Source: an uncultured Clostridia bacterium (GTDB taxonomy: Bacteria > Bacillota > Clostridia > Christensenellales > Borkfalkiaceae). From it: a stretch of 64,000 nucleotides of DNA. The stretch covers positions 39,581 through 103,580 of the forward strand of contig CAKNLK010000007.1 of assembly GCA_930989535.1 (NCBI GenBank), given 5' to 3'. Positions 38,072 to 49,800 of this stretch are shown piece after piece. The notes beneath the pieces were generated by a model. It was not told the DNA's origin and did no database searches. It saw only the letters and a list, made by a program, of their open reading frames with translations. The first letter of the stretch is position 1. Each line of letters opens with the position of its first letter. The position numbers and the translations under genes are program-made.

Positions 38072-38883
38072 ATCGCCTCCGCAAGCTCCTCCGCGGTGAA
38101 CGCGTTCGCGACGGGCATGCCCGCCGCCTGCAATTTTTTACAGATGTACGCCGCGCGCGGCAGCGTAAGGTTGTACATTTCCAGCTCGTCGCTGCGCGAA
38201 AAGATTTCCTCGGGCGCGCCGTCCATGACCACTTCGCCGCGGTGCATGACGATTGCCCTGTCCGCCTGCAGCGCCTCGTCCATAAAGTGTGTGATGAGGA
38301 TGACCGTAATGCCCTGCTCCCGGTTGAGTTTTTTGATGACGGCCATCACCTCCCGCCGCCCCTTCGGGTCGAGCATGGCGGTGGATTCGTCTAAAATCAT
38401 GATTTTGGGCATGAGGGCGAGCACGCCCGCGATGGCGATGCGCTGCTTCTGCCCGCCCGAAAGCTTGGCGGGCGTGGAATGGCGGAATTCCTGCATGCCG
38501 ACCGCGTCCAGCGCAAAGTCGATGCGTTTGCCGATTTCCTCGCGCGGCACGCCGATGTTTTCGGGGCCGAACGCCACGTCGTCCTCCACGATGGAGGCGA
38601 CCGTCTGGTTGTCGGGGTTCTGAAAGACCATGCCCGCGCTCTTGCGGATTTCGAAGGTCTTTTTATCGTCGGCGGTGTCCATGCCGAACACGGACACGGT
38701 GCCGGAGGTCGGAACGATGAGGGCGTTGATGAGTTTGGCGAGGGTGGATTTGCCGCTGCCGTTGCGCCCCAGGATTGCAACGAACTGCCCCTCCTCAATG
38801 GAGAGGCTGACGCCGTTGACGGCAAAACCCGAGCCGTCGTCGCGGTAGGAAAATTTAACGTTGTCGAACCGAACTGCTTCCAT
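38047..38883 (-). CDS. ecfA1: Energy-coupling factor transporter ATP-binding protein EcfA1
   Basis: This is a 278-residue ABC ATPase: Walker A GRNGSGKST, Q-loop GMVFQNPDNQTVA, signature LSGGQKQRIAIAG, Walker B IMILDESTAMLD (DEST rather than DEPT, common in EcfA1) and H-loop ITHFMDE. It heads the operon ecfA1-ecfA2-ecfT-truA. The promoter -10 lies only nine bases before the ATG at 38881-38883, so the message is probably leaderless or nearly so unless a later start is used. Confidence 0.94.
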   Translation of the reverse strand: MEAVRFDNVKFSYRDDGSGFAVNGVSLSIEEGQFVAILGRNGSGKSTLAKLINALIVPTSGTVSVFGMDTADDKKTFEIRKSAGMVFQNPDNQTVASIVEDDVAFGPENIGVPREEIGKRIDFALDAVGMQEFRHSTPAKLSGGQKQRIAIAGVLALMPKIMILDESTAMLDPKGRREVMAVIKKLNREQGITVILITHFMDEALQADRAIVMHRGEVVMDGAPEEIFSRSDELEMYNLTLPRAAYICKKLQAAGMPVANAFTAEELAEAICASLQKG

Positions 38884-38891
38884 AGGTCAAC

Positions 38892-38920
38892 ATTATAGCA
38901 AAAGCGGAAAAATTTAACAA
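38892..38920 (-). promoter_or_regulatory. Sigma-A type promoter of the ecf operon
   Basis: Minus strand: TTGTTA (38915-38920), 17 bases, TATAAT (38892-38897), unusually close to the start codon. Confidence 0.78.
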
Positions 38921-38990
38921 CAATTTTCTGCCGCCTGCCGCGATTTTCACCTTTCTATAATAAATATTTGACAAAATCCGCTCGTTTAAA

Positions 38991-42639
<3,649 letters not shown>

Positions 42640-42662
42640 TTCCTCTATATAACAAAACGACA

Positions 42663-42693
42663 AGGGAGCAGGCGAACGCCTGCTCCCTTTTTT
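42663..42693 (+). terminator. Terminator after pyruvate:ferredoxin oxidoreductase
   Basis: Stem AGGGAGCAGGC/GCCTGCTCCCT with a four-base loop, then T6. Confidence 0.92.
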
Positions 42694-42778
42694 GCTGTAT
42701 TTTTATCGCAAAATTTGCTTTACACTGTTCCATCGCCATTTTCAATTGCGAGCGATGGTATTTACAGCGCACCCTGCC

Positions 42779-43357
42779 TCACTGTTTTTTGAGCGAAATC
42801 GATAATATTTCAAACGTTTCGGAGGCAATAATAGCTGTAACATTTTCCGCATAACAAATCAAATCGACTCCGCTTGCGGGAGAAAACGAACCTCCGCCGT
42901 CGCAAATTTGCCCCGCATTCGCGATCAGCCCCCGACAAAATTCTATTACACTTTCCCCGCAGGCGCCTTTACTCTTTTTGATGGCCTTCTTTTCCAGCTT
43001 TGGGGAAATATGCAACTTATCGGCATTTTCCAAAAGATACTGACGCCACTTTTCCGTTTCCGTATCGGCAACTTCCCGCATGTATGCTTTTGCCTGCTCC
43101 AAAGATTGCCACGGCACAAACAGCTTACGCTTATCCAGCCACAACGAAAAATTCGGGCGCACACCATTTCCCGACGGCATCGCGACGCATTCGATCCCGT
43201 TCCCCCGCAGAACGTCCGCGAGCATTTCGCCGTCCACCGCCCGCATCTCCGTAAGGAAACAATAGTCCTCGTCCTTGACTTCGCGGAGTTTTTTGCCGCC
43301 GCAGAGCGGACAGCGAGGCAAATCGGCCGCCACATGGCAATTTTCACAGTATTTCAT
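42779..43357 (-). CDS. Zinc-ribbon/DUF2007-like protein, copy 1
   Basis: This 192-residue soluble protein starts with a zinc ribbon (CENCHVAADLPRCPLCGGKKL). A DUF2007-like domain follows (VDGEMLADVLRGNGIECVAMPSGNGV, KLFVPWQSLEQAKAYMREV). The C-terminal half includes ADKLHISPKLEKKAIKKSKG. DUF2007 proteins are proposed signal-transduction adaptors; no activity is proven. A close paralogue lies at 45251, on the other side of the ABC-F gene. This copy is divergent from the ABC-F promoter. Confidence 0.82.
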   Translation of the reverse strand: MKYCENCHVAADLPRCPLCGGKKLREVKDEDYCFLTEMRAVDGEMLADVLRGNGIECVAMPSGNGVRPNFSLWLDKRKLFVPWQSLEQAKAYMREVADTETEKWRQYLLENADKLHISPKLEKKAIKKSKGACGESVIEFCRGLIANAGQICDGGGSFSPASGVDLICYAENVTAIIASETFEILSISLKKQ

Positions 43358-43494
43358 ATTCTCCCCCCCTACATTCTACTGATTCCATTGTAACACTGCG
43401 CCGGCGTTCTGTCAATCCTTCGCCGCAAATTCTGATTTTACCACCGCCGCCTTGAATCCTTTCGCTTGACAGGAGCGGCGCGCTGTGCTACAAT
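43358..43494 (+). promoter_or_regulatory. Promoter of the ABC-F gene (within the divergent gap)
   Basis: TTGACA (43466-43471), 17 bases, TACAAT (43489-43494). Transcription should start near 43501, about 195 bases before the ABC-F ATG. From 43358 to 43465 I see nothing else assignable. Confidence 0.85.
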
Positions 43495-43518
43495 GGTAAA
43501 AAATTATTCGAGGGAGCC

Positions 43519-43539
43519 ATGTATATCTTCTGCGCATAA
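43519..43539 (+). CDS. Leader peptide (uORF), six residues MYIFCA
   Basis: The ATG at 43519 follows GAGGGAGCC, and the stop TAA lies at 43537-43539. The codons ATC TTC TGC of this uORF are also the 5' arm of the terminator stem. A ribosome stalled or slowed here would therefore open the terminator. Short uORFs of this kind control several antibiotic-resistance ABC-F genes in Firmicutes. Confidence 0.65.
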   Translation: MYIFCA

Positions 43540-43661
43540 AACTCAACCCGCCCGTCCTTCGGCACCATGTTGCCGCGGGTTCGGCGCGCCTTGCCGCAGA
43601 AGATTTTTTTATCATCGCCTATTTTCTGTTTTTGAAAGAGCCGCATCTTCTGTGCGGCTCT
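43525..43661 (+). promoter_or_regulatory. Transcription attenuator: terminator and competing antiterminator
   Basis: Terminator: ATCTTCTGCG (43525-43534) pairs with CGCAGAAGAT (43595-43604) around an inner AACCCGC/GCGGGTT stem, and T7 follows (43604-43610). Downstream, the hairpin AGAGCCGCA/TGCGGCTCT (about 43638-43661) presents a second copy of ATCTTCTG in its loop, which can pair with the same CAGAAGAT arm. The sequence thus encodes two exclusive folds. Confidence 0.75.
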
Positions 43662-43694
43662 CATTGTATTTTGCGGCTCGGAAAGGAGGTTCTT

Positions 43695-45179
43695 ATGTCA
43701 GCCATTCTTCTGCAAAACGTGACCTTCGGCTATCCCGGAGCCGCGCAGAATATCTTTGAAAACTTTTCCGCCGTGCTCGACAGCGACTGGAAGCTCGCAC
43801 TGACGGGCCGCAACGGGCGGGGCAAAACCACCCTGCTGCGCCTTTTGTGCGGCGAATACGAATACAGGGGCAAAATATCCGCCGGGGCGCAAACGGAATA
43901 CTTCCCCTACGCCGTCGACGAATCGCTCGATGCTCTTTCCGCCCTGTACGTCGCCCAACCCGACATCGAGCTGTGGCGCCTGAAAGCGGAGCTGAACAAG
44001 CTCGGCGTCGGCGAGAATGCGCTCGAGAGGCCGCTTTGCACCCTTTCGGGCGGCGAGCGCACGAAGGTTTTGCTCGCCGCGCTGTTCGCGAAGGAAAATG
44101 CCTTTCCGCTCATCGACGAGCCGACCAACCACCTCGACGAAGCGGGGCGGAAAAAGCTCAGCGAATACCTCGCCGCAAAGCGCGGCTTTATCCTCGTTTC
44201 GCACGACCGCGATTTTTTGGACGGCTGCTGCGACCACGTTCTGGCGCTGAACGCGGAGGGGTACGAGCTGCGCAAAGGGAGTTTTTCCGACTGGTGGAGG
44301 GATAAAACCGCCGCCGACGCCGCCGAAGCGGAGAAGGGCGCGCGCCTGCAAAAGCAAATTTCCGCATTGGAAGCCTCGGCGGCGCGCACGTCGGCGTGGG
44401 CGGACAAGGTAGAGGCGAGCAAAAATCAAAAAGTGGCAGGCCTGCACCCCGACAAGGGGCACATCGGCGCGATGGCGGCGAAGATGGCAAAGCGCGCAAA
44501 AGTGACCGAGCGCCGCCGCGAGCAGGCGGCGGAGGAAAAGCGTTCCCTGCTCAAAAACGCGGAGTTTTACGGAAATTTTAAGCTGACGCCCCTGTCCTTC
44601 CGCGCGCAGGAACTCTGCTCGCTCACCCATGTCGATTTTGGCTTCGGCGAGAGGCCCGCCGTGCGCGACCTTTCGCTGACCGTGGAGCGGGGCGAGCGCA
44701 TCGCGCTCAAGGGAGAAAACGGCTGCGGCAAGTCCACCGTTTTGAAGCTGTTGACAGGCGAGCTGACCGCGCAGGGCGGCATCGTGCGGGTGCCGGGCGA
44801 TTTGCGCATATCCTACCTGCCGCAGAACGTAAGCGGCATTTGCGGCACCGTGGCCGAATACGCCGCCGCGCGCGGCGCGGAACCCTCGCTCGTAATGGCG
44901 ATTTTAAACAAATTCAACTTGCGCAGCGAGCTCTTTTTGCGCGACGTTTCCGGATACAGCGACGGGCAAAAGAAAAAGGTCGCGCTCGCCGTTTCGCTCG
45001 CAACGCCTGCGCATCTGTACATCTGGGACGAGCCGCTCAACTTTATCGACCTCGTTTCGCGCATACAGCTGGAGGAGCTGATTCTCGAATACCGCCCCGC
45101 CCTGCTGTTCGTCGAGCACGACGCGGCGTTTCGGCGGAACGTAGCCACCCGCACCGTCGAACTGCCCCGCCCGCTGTAA
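43695..45179 (+). CDS. ABC-F family ribosome-protection type ATPase (Lsa-like)
   Basis: This 494-residue protein has two ABC domains and no membrane segment. Domain 1: LTGRNGRGKTTLLRLL, LSGGERTKV and LIDEPTNHLD. The inter-domain linker is long and basic (ARTSAWADKVEASKNQK, MAKRAKVTERRREQAAEEK). Domain 2: LKGENGCGKSTVLKLL, YSDGQKKKVALA and IWDEPLNFID. The opening phrase and linker resemble the Lsa/Vga group, which dislodges ribosome-targeting antibiotics; the spectrum cannot be read from sequence. Domain 1 has LIDEP, and domain 2 has a relaxed signature (YSDGQ). The start has AAAGGAGG upstream. Control by the uORF attenuator fits this class. Confidence 0.9.
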   Translation: MSAILLQNVTFGYPGAAQNIFENFSAVLDSDWKLALTGRNGRGKTTLLRLLCGEYEYRGKISAGAQTEYFPYAVDESLDALSALYVAQPDIELWRLKAELNKLGVGENALERPLCTLSGGERTKVLLAALFAKENAFPLIDEPTNHLDEAGRKKLSEYLAAKRGFILVSHDRDFLDGCCDHVLALNAEGYELRKGSFSDWWRDKTAADAAEAEKGARLQKQISALEASAARTSAWADKVEASKNQKVAGLHPDKGHIGAMAAKMAKRAKVTERRREQAAEEKRSLLKNAEFYGNFKLTPLSFRAQELCSLTHVDFGFGERPAVRDLSLTVERGERIALKGENGCGKSTVLKLLTGELTAQGGIVRVPGDLRISYLPQNVSGICGTVAEYAAARGAEPSLVMAILNKFNLRSELFLRDVSGYSDGQKKKVALAVSLATPAHLYIWDEPLNFIDLVSRIQLEELILEYRPALLFVEHDAAFRRNVATRTVELPRPL

Positions 45180-45198
45180 TTCCAATCCCACCAAATGA

Positions 45199-45231
45199 GT
45201 TTGCCCGCCGGCATACAGCCGGCGGGCAAAC
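45199..45231. terminator. Hairpin between convergent ABC-F and zinc-ribbon genes
   Basis: A perfect 14-bp stem (45199-45212 with 45218-45231) and a five-base loop; no long T run, so efficiency is uncertain. Confidence 0.7.
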
Positions 45232-45250
45232 CATATTCTATCGCTGAATT

Positions 45251-45826
45251 TCAACGCTTTTGAAACGAAACCGACAATATTTTCAGCGTTTTGCCGTCGA
45301 TGATGACCGTATCGCCGTTCGCATAGCAAAAAAGCTCAAAATTGTCGCCGATGCGCCGCATACCGCCGTCTTTGATGCGATCGGCGGACGCAATGAATCT
45401 ACGGAAAAACTCTGCAACATCTTCCCCGCAGGCGCCCTTGCTCTTTTTGACGACCTTTTTTTCCAGCTTCGGGGGAATGTGCAGCTTATCGGCATTTTCC
45501 GACAGATATTGCCGCCACTTTTCCGTCTCCGTGTCGGCGGCTTCCCGCAGGTACGCTTTTGCCTGCTCTAAAGAGCGCCACGGCACAAACAGTTTGCGGT
45601 TTTCCAGCGGCGCGGCAAAAGCCGTACGCACGCCGCTGCCCGACGGCATCGTGACGCATTCGATTCCGTTGCCGCGCAGAACATCCGCCAGCATCTCGCC
45701 GTCCATCGCCTTCTTTTCGATTAAAAGGCAATAATCTTCGCTCCTGGCTTCGCGGAGCTTTTTACCCCCGCAACACGGGCAGCGCGGCAAATCGGTCGCA
45801 ACCTGGCAGTTCTCGCAATAATTCAT
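45251..45826 (-). CDS. Zinc-ribbon/DUF2007-like protein, copy 2
   Basis: This 191-residue paralogue of the protein at 42779 has the same domain order: CENCQVATDLPRCPCCGGKKL, then DGEMLADVLRGNGIECVTMPSG, KLFVPWRSLEQAKAYLRE and NADKLHIPPKLEKKVVKKSKG. The two are similar over most of their length by eye, with divergent C-terminal ends. The start MNYCEN at 45826 follows GGGGGAG; the longer frame start is unsupported. The pair brackets the ABC-F gene, suggesting a local duplication. Confidence 0.82.
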   Translation of the reverse strand: MNYCENCQVATDLPRCPCCGGKKLREARSEDYCLLIEKKAMDGEMLADVLRGNGIECVTMPSGSGVRTAFAAPLENRKLFVPWRSLEQAKAYLREAADTETEKWRQYLSENADKLHIPPKLEKKVVKKSKGACGEDVAEFFRRFIASADRIKDGGMRRIGDNFELFCYANGDTVIIDGKTLKILSVSFQKR

Positions 45827-45906
45827 TTCTTCTCCCCCTTCAATCGCTTGCGCTGCCATTATAACACGGCAGCGCCGCACAGTCAACCGCCCGCCAAAAA
45901 TCCCTT

Positions 45907-46119
45907 TTAATCCTCCAAGCCGAGCAGATAGTCGGCGGATACGTCGAGATATTTGCAAATTAGGTAGAGCGTATCGATGCTCGGCACACTCTTCCCCTTC
46001 TTATAGTCGGAAATGCACTGCTTCGAAACATTCGCCGCGCGCGCCAAATCTACCTGCTTCGCCCCCGAAAATCGAAGACATTCGTTAAATCTCTCCTGAA
46101 ATTTCGTAACCGTTTCCAT
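45907..46119 (-). CDS. Small XRE-family regulator
   Basis: This 70-residue helix-turn-helix protein (FSGAKQVDLARAANVSKQCISDYKKGKSVPSIDTLYLICKYLDV) ends SADYLLGLED, a usual XRE C-terminus. It is divergent from the DUF975 gene. The shared gap contains two exact 12-bp direct repeats, one lying inside the promoter spacer, which are probable operators for this protein (inference). Confidence 0.9.
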   Translation of the reverse strand: METVTKFQERFNECLRFSGAKQVDLARAANVSKQCISDYKKGKSVPSIDTLYLICKYLDVSADYLLGLED

Positions 46120-46140
46120 ATAAAAATATTATAGACAATT

Positions 46141-46183
46141 AGTAAGTTAATACTTGACAAGTAAGTTAATAACGTACTATAAT
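46141..46183 (+). promoter_or_regulatory. Promoter and direct-repeat operator for the DUF975 gene
   Basis: TTGACA (46154-46159), 18-base spacer, TATAAT (46178-46183). The 12-mer AGTAAGTTAATA occurs at 46141-46152 and again at 46160-46171 inside the spacer, with a 19-base period (about two helix turns). Confidence 0.8.
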
Positions 46184-46231
46184 AGTAACGGTTCAGTTAT
46201 GATTGAACAAAACACACAAGGAGAGAAATGA

Positions 46232-46855
46232 ATGAAGGCAAGAGATTACAGGCGCGCCGCGTGGGAAAAACTGCGCGGCAAATGGGGAGTGATGGCGATT
46301 GCGACGCTCATCTACGCGTTGATTTTGGGTGCGTGCGGAGCGCTTTCCCTTATCTACATCGGCGGGTTTGCCGCGCTGTTTCTGACGGGCGCGTTTGCGC
46401 TGGGGCTGGCAATCATGGCTCTTGCAGCCGCGCGCAAGCAGGAGGTGCGCGCGGCGCAGCTGTTCGACGGGTTTAAAAATTACGGCTCGTCACTCGCGCT
46501 GTACCTGCTGATTGCCATATTCACCGCACTGTGGACATTGCTGTTCATCATCCCCGGCATCGTCAAGGCGTATTCCTACTCGATGAGCTGGTACATATTG
46601 GCGGATAACCCGCAGATGGGCGCAAACGAGGCGCGCAAGCGCTCGATGGAGCTGATGCGGGGCAACAAATGGCGGTTGTTTTGCCTGCATTGCAGCTTTA
46701 TCGGCTGGCTGTTGCTCTGCATTCTCACGTTGGGAATTTTAACTTTGTGGATTGCACCCTACCTCCAGACAGCGCAGGCGGAGTTCTACCGCGACCTCAT
46801 TGCGGAACGGGATGCAGGCGGAACAAATCCGCCCGCCGCAGCACCTCTGCAATAA
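46232..46855 (+). CDS. DUF975 family membrane protein
   Basis: This is a 207-residue integral membrane protein with about five membrane segments. It starts MKARDYRRAAWEKLRGKWGVM, the usual opening of DUF975 proteins. It contains LLFIIPGIVKAYSYSMSWYILADNP and the conserved cytosolic stretch ANEARKRSMELMRGNKWRLFCL. Function is unknown. AAGGAG precedes the start. An ATG four bases upstream in another frame opens only a short frame. Control by the neighbouring XRE protein is likely. Confidence 0.88.
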   Translation: MKARDYRRAAWEKLRGKWGVMAIATLIYALILGACGALSLIYIGGFAALFLTGAFALGLAIMALAAARKQEVRAAQLFDGFKNYGSSLALYLLIAIFTALWTLLFIIPGIVKAYSYSMSWYILADNPQMGANEARKRSMELMRGNKWRLFCLHCSFIGWLLLCILTLGILTLWIAPYLQTAQAEFYRDLIAERDAGGTNPPAAAPLQ

Positions 46856-46873
46856 ATAACCGACAAATCGTAC

Positions 46874-46910
46874 AAAGCGGAAACAGCCGCACTGCTGTTT
46901 CCGCTTTTTT
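46874..46910 (+). terminator. Terminator after the DUF975 gene
   Basis: Stem AAAGCGGAAACAGC with its exact complement, six-base loop, then T6. Confidence 0.92.
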
Positions 46911-46952
46911 CTGCTGTCTGCAAGATTTCTGCCGCAAATAGCCCCGTTCCCC

Positions 46953-46981
46953 TTGCTTTTTTGCCTCTGCGGCGGTATAAT
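46953..46981 (+). promoter_or_regulatory. Sigma-A type promoter for the second helicase
   Basis: TTGCTT (46953-46958), 17 bases, TATAAT (46976-46981). Confidence 0.7.
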
Positions 46982-47022
46982 AGAATAAAAACGAACAAAT
47001 GTTTGAAAAATCGGAGGACGAA

Positions 47023-49203
47023 ATGGAGCTTGCGGGATTGCTCGGCGAACTGAACGCGCAGCAACTCTCCGCCGTGGAGGAAACGGAGGGATACGTGCGC
47101 GTGGCGGCGGGCGCGGGGAGCGGAAAGACGAGGGTTCTGACGGCGCGCTATGTGTATATCGCCAAGGCGCTCGGCGTGCCGCCCGAACATATCCTCTCCG
47201 TCACCTTTACGAACAAGGCGGCGTGGGAGATGAAGCGGCGCATCCGCGCCTACCTGCCCGACGAGGACGGCGGCTGGATATTGACCTTCCACAGCGCCTG
47301 CCACAAAATTTTGAAGCAGGATATTTCCGCCCTCGCCTACCCCTCCAACTTTATGGTGCTGGACGAGGAAGACCAAAAGGCGATTTTGCAGCGCATCTAC
47401 GACGAAAACGGGCTGACTTTGCGCGAATTCCCCTTCCGCAAATGCCTCGACGCCATCGAAATGTACAAATCGGAGAGCAACTACGTGCCCTTTTTGGCGG
47501 ATACCGAGCGAAAAATTCCCGCGCCCGATTTGCCGCAGGCGGGCGACACCCGCTCGATGCACTTTGTCATCCTTAAATACCTCGAAAGCCAGCGTAAAAA
47601 CTTTTACCTCGATTTTGCCGACCTCATCCAATTCACGCTGTACCTGTTCGACACCCACCCCGAGCTCCTCGAAAAGTGGCAAAAGCAGTTCGAATACATC
47701 CAAATCGACGAATTTCAGGACGTTTCGGGCGAGCAGTACAAGCTGGCGCGGCGGCTCGCGGGGAAGCACAAAAACCTGTTCATCGTGGGCGACCCCGACC
47801 AGACCATCTACTCGTGGCGGGGCGCAGACGTGCGCTTTTTCCTCGATTTTGAAAAGAAATTCGAGGGCGCAAAGACGATTGTGCTCGACAAAAACTACCG
47901 CTCCACGCCCGAAATCCTCGCGGTGAGCAATTCGCTGATTTCGCGCAACGAGGGGCGGGTGAAAAAGGAGCTGAAGGCGGTGCGCCAAAGCGGGCAAATG
48001 CCGCGCTACCGCCACGCCCGCTCGCGCGCGGAGGAGAGCGACGCCTTGGCGGGCGAAATCGCCGCCCTGCACGAAGGGGGCGTGCGCCTGTCGGACATCG
48101 CAGTCATCTACCGCGGCAACTACATGTCGCGCGCAATCGAAGAGGCGCTCGTGCGCAAAAAGATACCCTACGAAATTTACAGCGGTACGGCGTTCTACCA
48201 GCGGCGGGAAATTAAAGACGCCCTCTCCTACCTGCGCCTTGCGGTGTTCGGGGACGACGTTTCCTTCCTGCGCGTGGTCAACGTGCCCGCGCGCGGCATC
48301 GGCAAAACGCGGCAGAACATGCTCCAAGAGGTCGCGGAAAGCAAAAACGTATCCATACTTTGCGCCCTGCGGGAACTTGCGGAGCATCCCCTCTTCAAGG
48401 GCACCAAGGCGCGCGAGCTGCTCGAACTATTGGACGAGGCGAAGGATTTTTCCCGCGAAAACGACCTCGCGGACACGCTCGATTTTCTCCTGCAAAGGAG
48501 CGGCTACGAGGGGTATCTGCGGCTGTGCGGCAACCAGGACAGGCTGGACAACCTCAACGAATTGAAGGCTTCCGTGCGCGAAGCGGTCGACTCGGCGGGC
48601 GAGGAAGTGAGCGCGGAGGACTACCTCAACGGCATTTCTCTGATTACCAGCGCGGACGCGGAGGATAAAAAGGAGTGCGTGAAGCTGATGACGGTGCACA
48701 CCGCCAAGGGGCTGGAATTCCCCGTCGTGTTCGTGTGCTGCCTGAATGAGGGGCTGTTCCCCTCCCGCAAGATACGCACGCGCGAGGAGATGGAGGAGGA
48801 GCGGCGCGTCGCCTACGTTGCGCTGACGCGCGCGGAAAATCTACTGTACCTCTCCGACGCGGAGGGATTCGACGCGAACTGCGGCGGAAACCTGTACACA
48901 TCCCGCTTTTTATTCGACATCGACAAGGGATTGCTCGAAGCGAGCGGCGCCTTTTCGGAGGGGCACCTCGCCCGCTCGAAGAGCCACATCAAAAAGAGCG
49001 AGCTTTCCATGGGCATCGTGCCCGCGTCCGAACAGCGGTTTTTGTTCAAGGCGGGGGACAAGGTGCGGCACCCGCATTTCGGCGCGGGCGTGGTGCTCGA
49101 TTTTGGCGGCGGCGCGTACACGGTGGAGTTTGAAAGCGGCAAAACCCGCTCGGTGAGCGCGGCTGCCGATTTGCTCATCCCCTATTACGAGCGCAAAAGC
49201 TGA
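47023..49203 (+). CDS. UvrD/Rep-type ATP-dependent helicase, second copy
   Basis: This 726-residue superfamily 1 helicase is distinct from PcrA at 5973. Motifs are AGAGSGKTRVL, TFTNKAAWEMKRR, DEFQDVSGEQY, GDPDQTIYSWRGAD, TVHTAKGLEFPVVF and RVAYVALTRAENLLY. A C-terminal VRHPHFGAGVVLDF segment mirrors the Tudor-like end of PcrA, but the protein lacks PcrA's Ser/Tyr-rich linker. The start MELAGLLGELNAQQ at 47023 is preceded by CGGAGG at good spacing; an in-frame ATG at 46999 has no ribosome site. It could be a Rep/UvrD-like repair helicase. Confidence 0.92.
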   Translation: MELAGLLGELNAQQLSAVEETEGYVRVAAGAGSGKTRVLTARYVYIAKALGVPPEHILSVTFTNKAAWEMKRRIRAYLPDEDGGWILTFHSACHKILKQDISALAYPSNFMVLDEEDQKAILQRIYDENGLTLREFPFRKCLDAIEMYKSESNYVPFLADTERKIPAPDLPQAGDTRSMHFVILKYLESQRKNFYLDFADLIQFTLYLFDTHPELLEKWQKQFEYIQIDEFQDVSGEQYKLARRLAGKHKNLFIVGDPDQTIYSWRGADVRFFLDFEKKFEGAKTIVLDKNYRSTPEILAVSNSLISRNEGRVKKELKAVRQSGQMPRYRHARSRAEESDALAGEIAALHEGGVRLSDIAVIYRGNYMSRAIEEALVRKKIPYEIYSGTAFYQRREIKDALSYLRLAVFGDDVSFLRVVNVPARGIGKTRQNMLQEVAESKNVSILCALRELAEHPLFKGTKARELLELLDEAKDFSRENDLADTLDFLLQRSGYEGYLRLCGNQDRLDNLNELKASVREAVDSAGEEVSAEDYLNGISLITSADAEDKKECVKLMTVHTAKGLEFPVVFVCCLNEGLFPSRKIRTREEMEEERRVAYVALTRAENLLYLSDAEGFDANCGGNLYTSRFLFDIDKGLLEASGAFSEGHLARSKSHIKKSELSMGIVPASEQRFLFKAGDKVRHPHFGAGVVLDFGGGAYTVEFESGKTRSVSAAADLLIPYYERKS

Positions 49204-49294
49204 CGAAGCCGGCCCGCGCAAGAAAATACCGTCCGCCGTAAAAGCGACATTGCGGCGGTTCCGTCGGCAAAAACATAAACTTAAAACATGCGGT

Positions 49295-49344
49295 TAAATA
49301 TACAGGGGCGGGCAACCTTTCGGTTGCCCGCCCCTGTATATTTA
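49295..49344. terminator. Very stable bidirectional hairpin between convergent genes
   Basis: A perfect 23-bp inverted repeat (49295-49317 with 49322-49344) around a four-base loop. It lies between the helicase (+) and Nudix (-) genes and is A/T-rich at its outer ends, so it probably terminates both. Confidence 0.8.
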
Positions 49345-49392
49345 CAAGCCGTTCGGGCATTTACCCGGCAGCGAAATCATATTTTTGTATTC

Positions 49393-49800
49393 TCAAAAGT
49401 TTTCGCCCCGCATCCCCTTCAGTTTTTCGACGGCGGGGGCGTCGGCGGGCGCCCATTCCTCCGCGTTCAAATCGGCAAGGGGCAGCCACGCGAGCGCCTC
49501 GTGCTCGGTATTGCGGAAATCGGAAACAAATTCGCACAAAAAGGTGTGCAGCGTTATCGTAAAATCGGGATACTCGTGCTCGAGCGTCATAAAGGGGCGC
49601 AAAATGCGGATATCCGCGCACAGCTCCTCCTTGATTTCGCGCGCGAGCGCCTGCTCCGCGCTTTCGCCCGGCTCGATTTTCCCGCCCGCGAACTCGTATT
49701 TGTGCGCAACGTATGCGTACTTGCTCTCCCCGCGCCTGGCGGCGAGCACTTTTCCGCCCTGCACGACGATTGCACCGACTACTTCCAAATGCTTTTTCAC
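49393..49800 (-). CDS. Nudix hydrolase (MutT-like)
   Basis: This is a 135-residue Nudix protein. The Nudix box reads GGKIEPGESAEQALAREI followed by KEEL. The start is VVGAIVVQGGKVLAARR, as in (d)CTP/8-oxo-dGTP pyrophosphatases, so nucleotide-pool cleaning is the likely role. It uses a GTG start at 49800 that overlaps the stop of the alpha/beta hydrolase (GTGA), so the two are coupled. Confidence 0.92.
   Translation of the reverse strand: MKKHLEVVGAIVVQGGKVLAARRGESKYAYVAHKYEFAGGKIEPGESAEQALAREIKEELCADIRILRPFMTLEHEYPDFTITLHTFLCEFVSDFRNTEHEALAWLPLADLNAEEWAPADAPAVEKLKGMRGENF

Noticed and set aside
46786..48387. 533-codon minus-strand frame opposite the second helicase
   Set aside because: All helicase motifs are on the plus strand in order; the opposite frame is an antisense shadow.
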